Source of the DNA: Reyranella sp.
Lineage (GTDB): Bacteria > Pseudomonadota > Alphaproteobacteria > Reyranellales > Reyranellaceae
Direction of reading: 5' to 3'
NCBI RefSeq assembly: GCF_004297265.1
Contig: NZ_SCUT01000048.1
Location: forward strand, 1-64,000
DNA length: 64,000 nt
In this document: piece after piece, positions 32,929 to 41,726 of the stretch
How the letters are laid out: each line of letters begins with the position of its first letter
Position numbering within the stretch: position 1 is the first letter of the stretch
Made by a program: the position numbers and the translations under genes
The notes under the pieces: model-generated
What the model saw: the letters and a program-made list of their open reading frames with translations, nothing else
Databases searched by the model: none
What the model was told of the DNA's origin: nothing

Positions 32929-35493
32929 TCAGTTCACGCCGTACTTGGCGAACTCGCCCGAGATGTTCGGCTGGATGCCGCTTGCGGCGGACATGTCGGC
33001 GATGCCGGCCGGGCCCTGGCCGTTGCGCGCGCGCGCGAGGCCGCGGCCGTAGAGGGCACGTGCGCGATCCGGATCGACCTTGAGCGAGGCGTTGTACTCG
33101 GCGATCGCCCGGTCGTACTGCTTCCGCTTCAGATAGATCAGCCCGATATTGTCGTGGGCATAGGGATCGTTGGGCACCAGCTTGAGGACTTCGTTGCAGT
33201 CGGCGAGCGCGGCGTCGAGGTTCGCTCCCGTCACGGCCCGCGTCAGGCATCTGTTGTTCAGCGCCGGCGTCATCTTCGGGTCGACCTTCAGCGCGTCGTC
33301 ATAGTCGGAGATCGCCTTGGCGTAGTCGCCCTTGTTGAAATGGGCGATACCGCGGCTGAGATACAGGTTCGCATCGCGCGGCCTCAGCCGGATCGCATTG
33401 TTCAGGTCGTCGATCGCGTCGTCATATTCGCCAAGGCTGCTGTAGAGATTGGCGCGGCTGGCATAGATGCGCGGATTCTTCTGATCGGTGCGCAGCGCCT
33501 GCGTGTAATCCTCGATCGCCCGGCCCGCGTCGCCGCGGAAGGCCATGACCTGCGCGCGATAGTACAGTGCGGTGGGATTGCCGGGCGACAGGCGCAACGC
33601 ATCTTCGATGTCGGCCAGCGCCCGCGGATAGTCCTTCTTCAGGCCGTAGGCGAAGCCACGCTGGATCAGCGCGTTGATGTCGTCGGGGCTGATCTTCAGC
33701 GCCGCGTCGAAATCGTTGATCGCGTCGTCGATCCTGTCCTTGAAGATCAAGGCCATGCCGCGGTTGATGTAGGCCAGCGGCTCCTTCGGGTCGATCTCGA
33801 TCGACGACGTATAGTCCGCGATGGCATTGTCGTAGTTGTCGATACGATGGTACGCGGCGCCACGCTCGAAGTAGGCGAAGGCCATGCCCGGCGCAATCTT
33901 GATGGCGCGGTCGAGATCGGCCACGGCTTGCTGCGTCCTGTCCATCTTGAGGTAGGCGGCGCCGCGGCCGAGATAGGCGCGGGGCTCCTTCTCGTTGATC
34001 TCGAGCGCCGATTCGAAGTCCTTCACGGCGGCCTCGTATTCCTGCTTGTCGATCAGGGCCATGCCGCGCTGGTAGTAGGCGTTGGCCACCTGGTCGGCTG
34101 TCTGGGCCGCCGCAGGATCCTTCTTGCTGTCCTTGTCCTTCTGCGTGAGCCTGAGGATGTCCGACGTCTGCAGGCCGAGCCGCACCGCCTCGGTGAAGTC
34201 GACGATGGCGCGATCGGGATCGTTCCGCTGCCGCCACGTCACGCCGCGGTTGATCAGCGCGTTGACTTCCTTCGGATTGAGCCTGAGGGCCTGGTCGAAG
34301 TCGGCGACCGCCTCTTCGAATTTGCCCTTCTTCGTGTAGTAGACGATGCCGCGGTTGACCAGCGGGTTCGGATCCTTGGGCGTCAGTTCATGGGCGATCG
34401 AGTAGTCCGTGAGCGCGTTGTCGGCGTCGCCGATGCGGTGATAGGCGATGCCGCGCTGCATGTGGGCGAATGCCTGGCCGGGCTTGAGCTTGATGCCCTC
34501 CGAGAAGTCGGCGATCGCCTGCTTCAGGTCGTTCTTGTACATGTATGCCGCGCCGCGGCCGACCCAGGGCGATGCATCCCGCGGGTTGAGGCGGATCGAC
34601 TCGGTGAAGTCAGCGATCGCCTTGTCGTAGTCGCTCTTGTCGTACCAGGCGAGACCGCGCTGGAAATGGACGAAGGCGGCCTGCAGCGCGATCCGGTTGG
34701 CCTCCTGCTGCGGCGTCCGGGCGAGCTGGCTGGTGATCGAATCGGGTACGTTGGTGAGCGACACCGGCTCGATCTTGTCGGGCAGGATCCTGATCGCCGT
34801 CGTGAAGTCGGCGATCGCCTGGTTCACGTCGCCCTTCTTGCGATAGACGATGCCCCGATTGGTCCAGGCGCTGACCTCCTTCGAATTGATCTTGAGCGCC
34901 GCATTGAAGTCGGCGATCGCGCCCTCGTTGTTGTCCTTGCGCGTGTAGAGCACGACGCCGCGGTTGATCAGGGGCAGCGTATCGCGCGGCGCGAGCCGGA
35001 TCGCGTCGCTGTAGTCGATGATCGCCCGGTCGGCCTCGCCGATCGTCTGATGGACCACGCCACGCTGGATGTAGAGGTGCGGGTTGAGCGGCTGCGCCAT
35101 GATGGCGTCGTTGTACATCCGGACCGCCGTCCGGAAGTCGGCCTTGGAGCGCTTGTCGCTGTCCGGACCGCTCTCCGAGAGCCCGCGGTGGAGATAGGCC
35201 AGCGCCAGCGCGCCGCCCGAGAGAAGGCCCTTGTCGATGACCTCGGTGCAGGCCGCGACCTTCGTCGGCGCATCGGCGCCGGTGACGCCGTAACAGACGT
35301 CCGCCTCCGGCGGATGACCGCCCTTCTTCGCAGCCTGCTGCTGGTTCTTCTGCTGGGACGGTGGCTGTGAAGCCGCCTTCGGCTGGGCAAGCCCATCGGT
35401 AGCGGCAACGGAACACAGTGCCCCCAAGGCGACACCCAAGGACGTACCGCGCGCGACGAGACGCACCGCGGCCCAACGCTCAAAACCCCACAT
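32929..35493 (-). CDS. Large periplasmic TPR-repeat protein
   Basis: 854 residues. A signal peptide (about 1-35, hydrophobic GTSLGVALGALCSVAA, ending GLA-Q) and a Gln/Ala/Lys-rich linker precede about twenty tandem tetratricopeptide repeats covering nearly the whole protein, each with the pattern (A)xxxRGxxYxxxGDYxxAIxDYxxALxLxP. TPR solenoids serve as protein-binding scaffolds; no catalytic domain is seen. I chose the ATG at 35493 because of GAGGA six bases upstream and the good signal peptide; a start at 35532 behind GGGAG is also possible. It is a single gene with its own intergenic regions, and no partner is evident. Confidence 0.88.
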   Translation of the reverse strand: MWGFERWAAVRLVARGTSLGVALGALCSVAATDGLAQPKAASQPPSQQKNQQQAAKKGGHPPEADVCYGVTGADAPTKVAACTEVIDKGLLSGGALALAYLHRGLSESGPDSDKRSKADFRTAVRMYNDAIMAQPLNPHLYIQRGVVHQTIGEADRAIIDYSDAIRLAPRDTLPLINRGVVLYTRKDNNEGAIADFNAALKINSKEVSAWTNRGIVYRKKGDVNQAIADFTTAIRILPDKIEPVSLTNVPDSITSQLARTPQQEANRIALQAAFVHFQRGLAWYDKSDYDKAIADFTESIRLNPRDASPWVGRGAAYMYKNDLKQAIADFSEGIKLKPGQAFAHMQRGIAYHRIGDADNALTDYSIAHELTPKDPNPLVNRGIVYYTKKGKFEEAVADFDQALRLNPKEVNALINRGVTWRQRNDPDRAIVDFTEAVRLGLQTSDILRLTQKDKDSKKDPAAAQTADQVANAYYQRGMALIDKQEYEAAVKDFESALEINEKEPRAYLGRGAAYLKMDRTQQAVADLDRAIKIAPGMAFAYFERGAAYHRIDNYDNAIADYTSSIEIDPKEPLAYINRGMALIFKDRIDDAINDFDAALKISPDDINALIQRGFAYGLKKDYPRALADIEDALRLSPGNPTALYYRAQVMAFRGDAGRAIEDYTQALRTDQKNPRIYASRANLYSSLGEYDDAIDDLNNAIRLRPRDANLYLSRGIAHFNKGDYAKAISDYDDALKVDPKMTPALNNRCLTRAVTGANLDAALADCNEVLKLVPNDPYAHDNIGLIYLKRKQYDRAIAEYNASLKVDPDRARALYGRGLARARNGQGPAGIADMSAASGIQPNISGEFAKYGVN

Positions 35494-35707
35494 GACCATC
35501 CTCTTGCCAGTGCAGACAGCCCCCAAAGCCATTTGCACTCCCTAGGCGAAAGTACCCAATGGCGAGACTTTTCAGTCATTTGGAGGGCACTGGCAAGGCC
35601 GGCCGCGCCCAAATGCCGACACGATTTCCCGGGTTTGAGCTTCACCGTCGACGGCGCACGACGTTTTTGGCACCCTCTCTGCGTCAATAAAGGGAGGAAA
35701 CATAAGA

Positions 35708-36700
35708 ATGACGAACAAGATGCGTCCAATCGGACGCCGTACGGTCGTGGGCGGAATTGCCGCCACCACCCTCGCCGCCCCGGCGATCGTGGCCGCCCAG
35801 AGTCCCTACCCCAACAAATCCGTTCGCTACATCAACCCGTACCCTGCCGGCGGCGCGACCGACACGCTGTCGCGCATGTTCTGCGCCAAGATGTCCGAAT
35901 TGAGCGGCCAGCAGTGGATCGTCGAGAACAAGGGAGGGTCCGGCGGCAATGTCGGCATGGACGCGCTCGCCCAGTCGCCGCCCGACGGCTACACGCTGGG
36001 CCTCGGCGGCATCGCCAGCCACGCCATCTCGCCAACCCTCTACGCCAAGCTGCCCTTCAACGCGAAGACCGACTTCACGTTCATTTCGACAATGTGGCAG
36101 TTGCCGAACATGCTGGTGGTCAACCTCGACCTGCCGGCCAAGACCGTGCCCGAGCTGATCGAGTTGCTGCGCAAGAACCCCGGAAAGTACTCCTACGGTT
36201 CCGCCGGATCCGGCACGACGCTCCATCTCTGCGGCGAGCTGTTCAAGATCATGGCCAAGGTCGACATGGTCCATGTCCCCTATCGTGGCGCGGCCCCGGC
36301 GATGCAGGATCTGCTGGCAGGGCAGATCCACATGATCTTCGACAACATTCCCGGCGCGCTGGCCCAGTCGCGACCCGGCAAGGTGCGGGCGCTCGGCGTC
36401 ACTTCGGCCAAGCGCAGCCCCGTCGTGCCCGACGTGCCGGCCATCGCCGAGACCCTGCCGGGCTTCGACATCAACTCGTGGACCACGCTCACCGGTCCCG
36501 CGAAGCTGCCGCCCGAGGTGGTTGCGCGGCTGTCGGAACTGTCGAAGAAGGCGCTGGAGAGCGAGGACCTGAAGGCCAAGTTCTTCGACCAGGCCGCGCT
36601 CGCCATCTGGCGCTCGCCGGCCGAAACGGCGGCCTACCGCGATTCCGAGGAGGCCCGTCTCGCGCCGATCATCAAGGCTTCGGGCGCGCGTGTCGACTGA
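35708..36700 (+). CDS. Bug-type tripartite tricarboxylate transporter substrate-binding protein
   Basis: 330 residues. A twin-Arg-like leader (RRTVVGGIAATTLAAPAIVAAQ) precedes YPNKSVRYINPYPAGGATDTLSRMF, the family start, followed by ENKGGSGGNVGMDALAQSPPDGYTLGLG. The leader GRRTVVGG may direct Tat export. No TctA/TctB genes are nearby. It is followed 21 bp later by a thiamine-diphosphate enzyme gene, suggesting that the captured solute feeds that enzyme, which is inference. Confidence 0.92.
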   Translation: MTNKMRPIGRRTVVGGIAATTLAAPAIVAAQSPYPNKSVRYINPYPAGGATDTLSRMFCAKMSELSGQQWIVENKGGSGGNVGMDALAQSPPDGYTLGLGGIASHAISPTLYAKLPFNAKTDFTFISTMWQLPNMLVVNLDLPAKTVPELIELLRKNPGKYSYGSAGSGTTLHLCGELFKIMAKVDMVHVPYRGAAPAMQDLLAGQIHMIFDNIPGALAQSRPGKVRALGVTSAKRSPVVPDVPAIAETLPGFDINSWTTLTGPAKLPPEVVARLSELSKKALESEDLKAKFFDQAALAIWRSPAETAAYRDSEEARLAPIIKASGARVD

Positions 36701-36721
36701 TCCGCGTGTAGACTGGAGTGC

Positions 36722-38359
36722 ATGAAAACGCTCTCGACTGCACAAACCGTCGTGTCGATGCTGGAAGTGAACGGCATCGACACCCTCTACTGTCTCCCCG
36801 GCGTCCAGAACGATCCGTTCTTCGACGCGCTCTACGATCGCACCAATGCGATCCGGCCGATCCATGCGCGCCACGAACAGGCCTGCGCCTACATGGCGCT
36901 GGGCCATGCGATGGCGACCGGCAAGCCCTCGGCCTACGTGGTCGTACCCGGCCCCGGCTTTCTCAACACGACGGCCGCACTGGCAACCGCCTATGCCGTC
37001 AACGCGCCGGTGCTAGCGCTGACGGGCCAGATCCAGCAATCGATGATCGGACGCAACGTCGGCCTGCTGCACGAACTGCCGGACCAGCTCGGCATCATGC
37101 GTGGCCTCACCAAATGGGCCGACCGCATTCCCGCGCCCGCCGCCGCGCCGGGCCTGGTGAACGAAGCGTTCCGCCGCCTGCTCTCGGGCCGCCGTCGCCC
37201 CGTCGCACTCGAATGCGCCATGGACACCTGGGCGAGGCGCGCGCCGGTCGAGCTGATCGGCACGCCTGCCGCCGCCGATCCCTGTCCGGTCGACGAGGAG
37301 GCCGTCGAACGGGCGGCGAAGCTGCTGGGCGGCGCCGAACGGCCGATGATCGTGGTTGGCGGCGGCGCCCAGGGCGCGGGTGAATACGTCCAGCGCATCG
37401 CCGAACTGCTCGACGCGCCGGTGATGACCGGCCGCATGGGCCAGGGCGTGATCGACGGAAGGCATCGCCTCTCGATCACCGCGCCCGCCGGCTACCGTTT
37501 CTGGGGCGAGGCCGATGTCGTGCTCGCGGTCGGCACGCGCTTGCAACCGCCGCAGCAGAACTGGGGCCTCGACGACACCTTGAAGATCATCCGCATCGAT
37601 GCCGACAGCGAGGAGCTCGACCGTCATCGCAAGCCTGCGATCGGAATTGTGGGCGATGCGGCCGCGACCTTGAAGGTGCTGGCCGATCGCCTGGCCGGGC
37701 ACAACAGAAAGCGCGACGGCCGCGCCGAACAGGTTGCCGGGATCAAGGCCGCCGCCAGCAAGAAGATCCACGACCTGCTCGCGCCGCAGATTGCCTACCT
37801 CGAAGCGATGCGCAAGGCGTTGCCCGAGGACGGCATCCTGGTCGATGAGCTGACGCAGATGGGTTATGCGGCGCGCTTCGCCTGGCCGACCTACAAGCCA
37901 CGCACCTTCCTGTCGCCCGGCTACCAGGGCACGTTGGGCTGGGGTTACGCCACCGCCCTCGGCGCCAAGATCGCGAGGCCGGACGCCGCGGTCCTGTCGA
38001 TCAGCGGCGATGGCGGTTTCATGTTCACGGCGATGGAGATGGCCACGGCGGCGCAGCACGGGATCGGCGTCGTGGCCGTCGTGTTCAGCGACGGAGCTTT
38101 CGGCAACGTGCGGCGTATCCAGCAGCAGTCGTTCAACAACCGGACCATCGCCACCGAGCTGCGCAACCCCGATTTCGTGAAGCTGGCCGAGAGCTTCGGC
38201 ATCGACGCCGTGCGCGTCGGCTCGCCCGAGGAACTCGGCAACGCGATCTCGCGCGGCATCGCCAAGGGTGCGCCGCTCCTTATCGACTGCCCCGTCGGCC
38301 AGTTCCCCGACCCGTGGCCGCTGGTGACGCTGCCGCCGATCAGGCCGCCAAAGGCCTGA
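36722..38359 (+). CDS. Thiamine-diphosphate-dependent enzyme, acetolactate synthase large-subunit-like
   Basis: 545 residues with the three domains of the family: pyrimidine-binding (about 1-170) with the cofactor-activating Glu52 in HARHEQACAYMALGHAMATG, a central domain (about 190-320), and a diphosphate-binding domain with GDGGFMFTAMEMATAAQHG and DGAFGN. The wider family contains acetolactate synthase, benzoylformate decarboxylase and oxalyl-CoA decarboxylase; no ilvN-type small subunit follows, so a catabolic decarboxylase or ligase is more likely than branched-chain synthesis. It lies directly downstream of a Bug protein gene. Confidence 0.88.
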   Translation: MKTLSTAQTVVSMLEVNGIDTLYCLPGVQNDPFFDALYDRTNAIRPIHARHEQACAYMALGHAMATGKPSAYVVVPGPGFLNTTAALATAYAVNAPVLALTGQIQQSMIGRNVGLLHELPDQLGIMRGLTKWADRIPAPAAAPGLVNEAFRRLLSGRRRPVALECAMDTWARRAPVELIGTPAAADPCPVDEEAVERAAKLLGGAERPMIVVGGGAQGAGEYVQRIAELLDAPVMTGRMGQGVIDGRHRLSITAPAGYRFWGEADVVLAVGTRLQPPQQNWGLDDTLKIIRIDADSEELDRHRKPAIGIVGDAAATLKVLADRLAGHNRKRDGRAEQVAGIKAAASKKIHDLLAPQIAYLEAMRKALPEDGILVDELTQMGYAARFAWPTYKPRTFLSPGYQGTLGWGYATALGAKIARPDAAVLSISGDGGFMFTAMEMATAAQHGIGVVAVVFSDGAFGNVRRIQQQSFNNRTIATELRNPDFVKLAESFGIDAVRVGSPEELGNAISRGIAKGAPLLIDCPVGQFPDPWPLVTLPPIRPPKA

Positions 38360-38369
38360 AGGCCTCAAT

Positions 38370-38428
38370 GGAGCGCGCCACTCCAGTGGCGCTCATGAAC
38401 TTGATGCGCCACTGGAGTGGCGCGCTCC
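38370..38428. repeat. Nested palindromic repeat / bidirectional terminator
   Basis: Two 23-bp arms (38370-38392 and 38406-38428) are perfect inverted copies with a 13-bp loop. Each arm is itself palindromic: GCGCCACTCCAGTGGCGC and GCGCCACTGGAGTGGCGC. The DNA can thus form either one long stem or two small ones. It lies between the convergent thiamine-enzyme and CYTH genes and probably ends both transcripts. Confidence 0.8.
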
Positions 38429-38435
38429 CATGAAC

Positions 38436-38978
38436 CTAAACGGCCCCGCCGTTCGCCCGGATGTCGGCGAGCAGCTGTATGGCGTGTGCCTGGTCGGCGA
38501 TGCGCTTCGAGGTGAAGCGCGGGTCGAGCGCGGGCGCAACCATCAGGAGATGCGAGGCCAGGAAATCCGGAAGCGGCGGCGGCTCGGTGTCCTCTTCCGG
38601 CATCTCGACCTCGGCCATCGCGAAGTAGGTCGAGCCATCGTCGCGCTTGAAGAAATCGACGTCCCAGTGATAGCGGCCGCCGGTCCACGAATAGCGGACC
38701 TTCACCAGCGTTTCCTTGCGCTGGGTCCACAGGCGCGCAAAGTCGACGGCGCTGAGTCCGGTCTCGATCTCGACGACCTGGCCGTCGATCGTGCGCTTGT
38801 AGGTGAAGACGTGGTCGGTCTTGCCGTCGCCCTCGAGCGAGCGGATGCGCAGGCCAGGCGCGTCGAGATAGGCCTGCCGCAGCAGATGGCGCGCCACACC
38901 CGGCATTCGGCCCAGCTCCGCTTCCAGTTCCGTGGCCTGTTCGTTCAGGACAAATTTGCGTTCGTTCTCGATGGGCAT
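38436..38978 (-). CDS. CYTH domain protein
   Basis: 180 residues from the Met at 38978; longer open frame upstream overlaps the divergent gene and is not conserved in character. The N-terminal ENERKFVL is the ExExK signature of CYTH phosphohydrolases/cyclases, followed by YLDAPGLRIRSL, VFTYKRTIDGQVVEIETGLS, KVRYSWTGGRYHWDVDFF and AMAEVEMPEED, which carry the charged residues that bind triphosphate and metal. Possible activity is triphosphatase; the substrate is unknown. Its start is only 15 bp from that of the divergent D-threonine-aldolase-like gene. Confidence 0.88.
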   Translation of the reverse strand: MPIENERKFVLNEQATELEAELGRMPGVARHLLRQAYLDAPGLRIRSLEGDGKTDHVFTYKRTIDGQVVEIETGLSAVDFARLWTQRKETLVKVRYSWTGGRYHWDVDFFKRDDGSTYFAMAEVEMPEEDTEPPPLPDFLASHLLMVAPALDPRFTSKRIADQAHAIQLLADIRANGGAV

Positions 38979-38980
38979 GC

Positions 38981-38986
38981 TAGAAT
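38981..38986 (+). promoter_or_regulatory. -10 element for a leaderless transcript
   Basis: TAGAAT matches the -10 consensus at five of six positions and ends exactly seven bases before the ATG at 38994, so transcription would start at or beside the A of the start codon. A -35 is weak (TTGCGT with 19-bp spacing). No ribosome binding site is present before the ATG. Confidence 0.45.
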
Positions 38987-38993
38987 CGTCGCC

Positions 38994-40133
38994 ATGGCTA
39001 CACAGACAATCGACGACCTGCCGACGCCCGCCCTCATTCTCGACCGGGCGATCCTGCGCCGCAACCTCAAGCGCATGAGCGAGCGCCTGCGTCATGCAGG
39101 TGTCATGCTGCGGCCCCACCTCAAGACCGCGAAGTCGGTCGAGATCGGCCGCATGGCCGTGGAGGGCCATGACGGGCGGATCACCGTCTCGACCCTGGCC
39201 GAGGCGCGGTATTTCGCCGACGGCGGCTTCAAGGACATCCTCTACGGCGTCGGCATCATCCCGTCCAAGCTGGGCGCCGTGACGGAGCTGCGCCGGCGCG
39301 GCGTCAACCTACGCGTCGTCACCGACAATCTTGCCGTGGCAAAGGCCATCGCGGCCGCGGCCAAGGACGGCGACACATTCTCCGTGTTCATCGAGATCGA
39401 CAGTGGCGGCGGCCGGGCCGGTCTTCCCTACCCCGCCCTGCCCGGTCTTCTGGACATCGCCCGCGTCCTGTACGAGGCGTCGGGCGTCGAGCTGGCCGGC
39501 GTCATGACCCATGCCGGCCACTCCTATCACCAGAGCACGCCCGACGGGATCGCCGGCGTCGCCGAGCAGGAGCGGCTCGCCATCGTGACCGCGGCCGAGA
39601 CGCTGCGTGCGGCGGGCATTCCCTGTCCCATCGTCTCCGGTGGCTCGACTCCGACGGCGATGCATTCCCGCGACTTCACCGGCATCACCGAGATGCGGCC
39701 GGGCGTCTATGTCTTCAACGATCTGGACCAGGAATACATCGGCGCGTGCGACGCCGGAGATATCGCGCTCTCGGTGCTGGCCTCGGTGATCGGCCACTAT
39801 CCTCATCGCAACCAGATGCTGGTCGATGCCGGCGCGCTCGCTCTATCCAAGGACATCAGCGCGCAGGAATTCCAGCCCAAGGTCGGCTACGGCACCATCG
39901 CCAATCCACTCGCCGCCGGCATGGCGGTGATCGAATGCTCTCAGGAGCACGGCTTCGTCGCGGCCGACGATCCGCTGCCCTACGGCAACCTGCCGGTCGG
40001 CGCGCGCGTGCGCATCCTGCCCAACCACGCCTGCATCACTGCCGCCGCCTACGACCGCTACTACGTCGTCGACAGCGATCTCGACGGCGGCCGGTCGGTC
40101 GTGGACGTGTACGACCGAATCAACGGGTGGTGA
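38994..40133 (+). CDS. DSD1 family PLP enzyme (D-threonine aldolase / D-serine dehydratase-like)
   Basis: 379 residues. The N-terminal alanine-racemase-like barrel starts with DDLPTPALILDRAILRRNL and has the PLP-binding Lys in LRPHLKTAKS; IEIDSGGGRAGL and VSGGSTPTAMH follow. The C-terminal beta domain has the metal-binding His and Cys (PNHACITAAAYDRYYVVD). The family cleaves D-threonine to glycine and acetaldehyde or dehydrates D-serine-type substrates. The start is set by family alignment, although there is no ribosome binding site. It converges with an SDR gene four bases away. Confidence 0.9.
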   Translation: MATQTIDDLPTPALILDRAILRRNLKRMSERLRHAGVMLRPHLKTAKSVEIGRMAVEGHDGRITVSTLAEARYFADGGFKDILYGVGIIPSKLGAVTELRRRGVNLRVVTDNLAVAKAIAAAAKDGDTFSVFIEIDSGGGRAGLPYPALPGLLDIARVLYEASGVELAGVMTHAGHSYHQSTPDGIAGVAEQERLAIVTAAETLRAAGIPCPIVSGGSTPTAMHSRDFTGITEMRPGVYVFNDLDQEYIGACDAGDIALSVLASVIGHYPHRNQMLVDAGALALSKDISAQEFQPKVGYGTIANPLAAGMAVIECSQEHGFVAADDPLPYGNLPVGARVRILPNHACITAAAYDRYYVVDSDLDGGRSVVDVYDRINGW

Positions 40134-40137
40134 GCGC

Positions 40138-40905
40138 CTAAAGCGAACTCACCGTGTGGCCGCCGTCAACGGTGATGACGCTGCCGGTCATGAACGCGCC
40201 CGCTTCCGAGGCGAGCAGGAGCAGCGCACCATCGAGATGTTCGGGCTGGCCGATGCGGCGCTGCGGGATGCGGTCGATCAGGCGCTGCCCGCCCGGCGTC
40301 TTCCAGAAGTCGCTGTTCATCTCGGTCTCGATGTAGCCCGGGCAGATCGCATTGACCCGGATCTGGTAGCGCGCCCACTCCATGGCGAGTGCGCGGGTGA
40401 GATGGATCAGCCCGGCCTTCGAGGCATTGTAGGGCGCCACTTGGCCGATCGTGCGCAGGCCCAGGATCGAGGCGATGTTGACGATCGAGCCCGGCCGCTT
40501 TGCTGCGACCCAGCGCCTGCCGGCGGCCTGCGTCATCAGCCAGGCGCCACGCAGGTTGGTGTCGACGACGGCGTCCCAGTCGGCTTCGGGCATGTCGAGC
40601 GCCGGCTTCACGATCGAGATGCCCGCATTGTTCACGAGGATGTCGAGCGGTCCCAGCGCCGCCTCGACCTTTTCATAGGCCGCCGCGATCGAGTCCGCCG
40701 ACTGCACGTCGAGATCGACGGCGACGGCCTTGGCTCCGCCCTGCTGCAGTTCTGCCTGCAGGGAGGCGAGCCGGTCGGCACGTCGCGCCGCGATCGCCAC
40801 CGAAGCGCCTGCCTCGGCGAGCGTACGCGCGAAGTGCACGCCGAGACCCGACGAAGCGCCGGTCACCAGGGCCACTTTGCCGCTAAGGTCGAATCGCTTG
40901 GACAT
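40138..40905 (-). CDS. SDR family oxidoreductase
   Basis: 255 residues, classical SDR: TGASSGLG near residue 15, NNAGISIVK near 92, catalytic Ser in NIASILGLR, and YNASK near 160, ending MTGSVITVDGGH as in FabG-like members. The final GGH and the length match the large group of 3-oxoacyl or hydroxy-acid dehydrogenases. It is divergent from a second SDR gene with a 59-bp spacer. Confidence 0.9.
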   Translation of the reverse strand: MSKRFDLSGKVALVTGASSGLGVHFARTLAEAGASVAIAARRADRLASLQAELQQGGAKAVAVDLDVQSADSIAAAYEKVEAALGPLDILVNNAGISIVKPALDMPEADWDAVVDTNLRGAWLMTQAAGRRWVAAKRPGSIVNIASILGLRTIGQVAPYNASKAGLIHLTRALAMEWARYQIRVNAICPGYIETEMNSDFWKTPGGQRLIDRIPQRRIGQPEHLDGALLLLASEAGAFMTGSVITVDGGHTVSSL

Positions 40906-40964
40906 GCCGGACGCTCCACTGTTTCATGCCGGCCTTATAGGCGAGCGACCCGTTCGGAGGAAAC

Positions 40965-41726
40965 ATGGACCTCGGTCTCAAAGGCAAGCGCGTGATGGTG
41001 ACCGGCGGCACCAGGAGCATCGGCCGCGCCATCGTCGACACCTTCCTGGCCGAGGGCGCGATCGTGGGATTTTGCGCCCGCGATGCGGCTCTGGTGAAGG
41101 AACGCGAGGCGGAATGGCGCTCCAGCCAGGGCCGCGCCACCGGCACGGCATTCGACGTCACCGACAACGCCGCGCTCAAGGCCTGGATCGACGGCTTCGC
41201 AGCCGACGGCGGCATCGATCACTTCGTCGCCAATGTGAGCGCGCTCGGCACCGACAACACGGTCGAGGGCTGGCGCAAGGCGATCGAGATCGACCTGGTC
41301 GCCACGGTCAACGCGGTGCTGGCTGTCCGCCCGCACCTCGAGGCACGCGGCCAGGGCGCCACGCTCACCATCATCGGCACGACCTCGCTGGTCGAGGTCG
41401 CGGGCCCGACGCAGCCCTACCGTTCGGTGAAGGCAGCGCTGGTGCCCATGATCAAGTCCATGGCGATCGAGCTGGCGCCCAAGGGCGTGCGCGCCAACAT
41501 GGTCTCGCCCGGCACGATCATCGAGGACGGCAACACCTGGGGCCGCCAGCGCGACGCCGCGACCGAGCGCTACAAGCGCTCGCTGGTGCGCAATCCCATG
41601 GGCCGCATGGGCACGCCGCAGGAAGTGGCGGCCGCCGTCGTGTTCCTGGCCGGCGCGCCCGCCTCGTTCATCACCGGCATCAACATGGTGGTCGACGGTG
41701 CCATCACCGCGCGGGTGCAGTACTGA
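40965..41726 (+). CDS. SDR family oxidoreductase, atypical
   Basis: 253 residues. The cofactor motif is TGGTRSIG, close to the TGxxxGIG consensus but with Ser for Gly. The NNAG motif is replaced by VANVSALG, which is unusual, while the catalytic Ser (IIGTTSLVE), Tyr and Lys (PYRSVKAAL) are kept. The C-terminus ITGINMVVDGAITARVQY is normal. It is followed with overlap by an MFS transporter and a FrnE-type gene, forming a three-gene operon. The substrate is unknown. Confidence 0.88.
   Translation: MDLGLKGKRVMVTGGTRSIGRAIVDTFLAEGAIVGFCARDAALVKEREAEWRSSQGRATGTAFDVTDNAALKAWIDGFAADGGIDHFVANVSALGTDNTVEGWRKAIEIDLVATVNAVLAVRPHLEARGQGATLTIIGTTSLVEVAGPTQPYRSVKAALVPMIKSMAIELAPKGVRANMVSPGTIIEDGNTWGRQRDAATERYKRSLVRNPMGRMGTPQEVAAAVVFLAGAPASFITGINMVVDGAITARVQY

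Noticed and set aside
32785..35370. An 861-codon plus-strand frame opposite the TPR gene
   Set aside because: Its apparent repeats (VGDR, RRV patterns) mirror the TPR repeats on the other strand; no independent protein family is visible.
37013..38368. A 451-codon minus-strand frame opposite the thiamine-diphosphate enzyme
   Set aside because: Antisense shadow of a clear gene with no domain or ribosome binding site.
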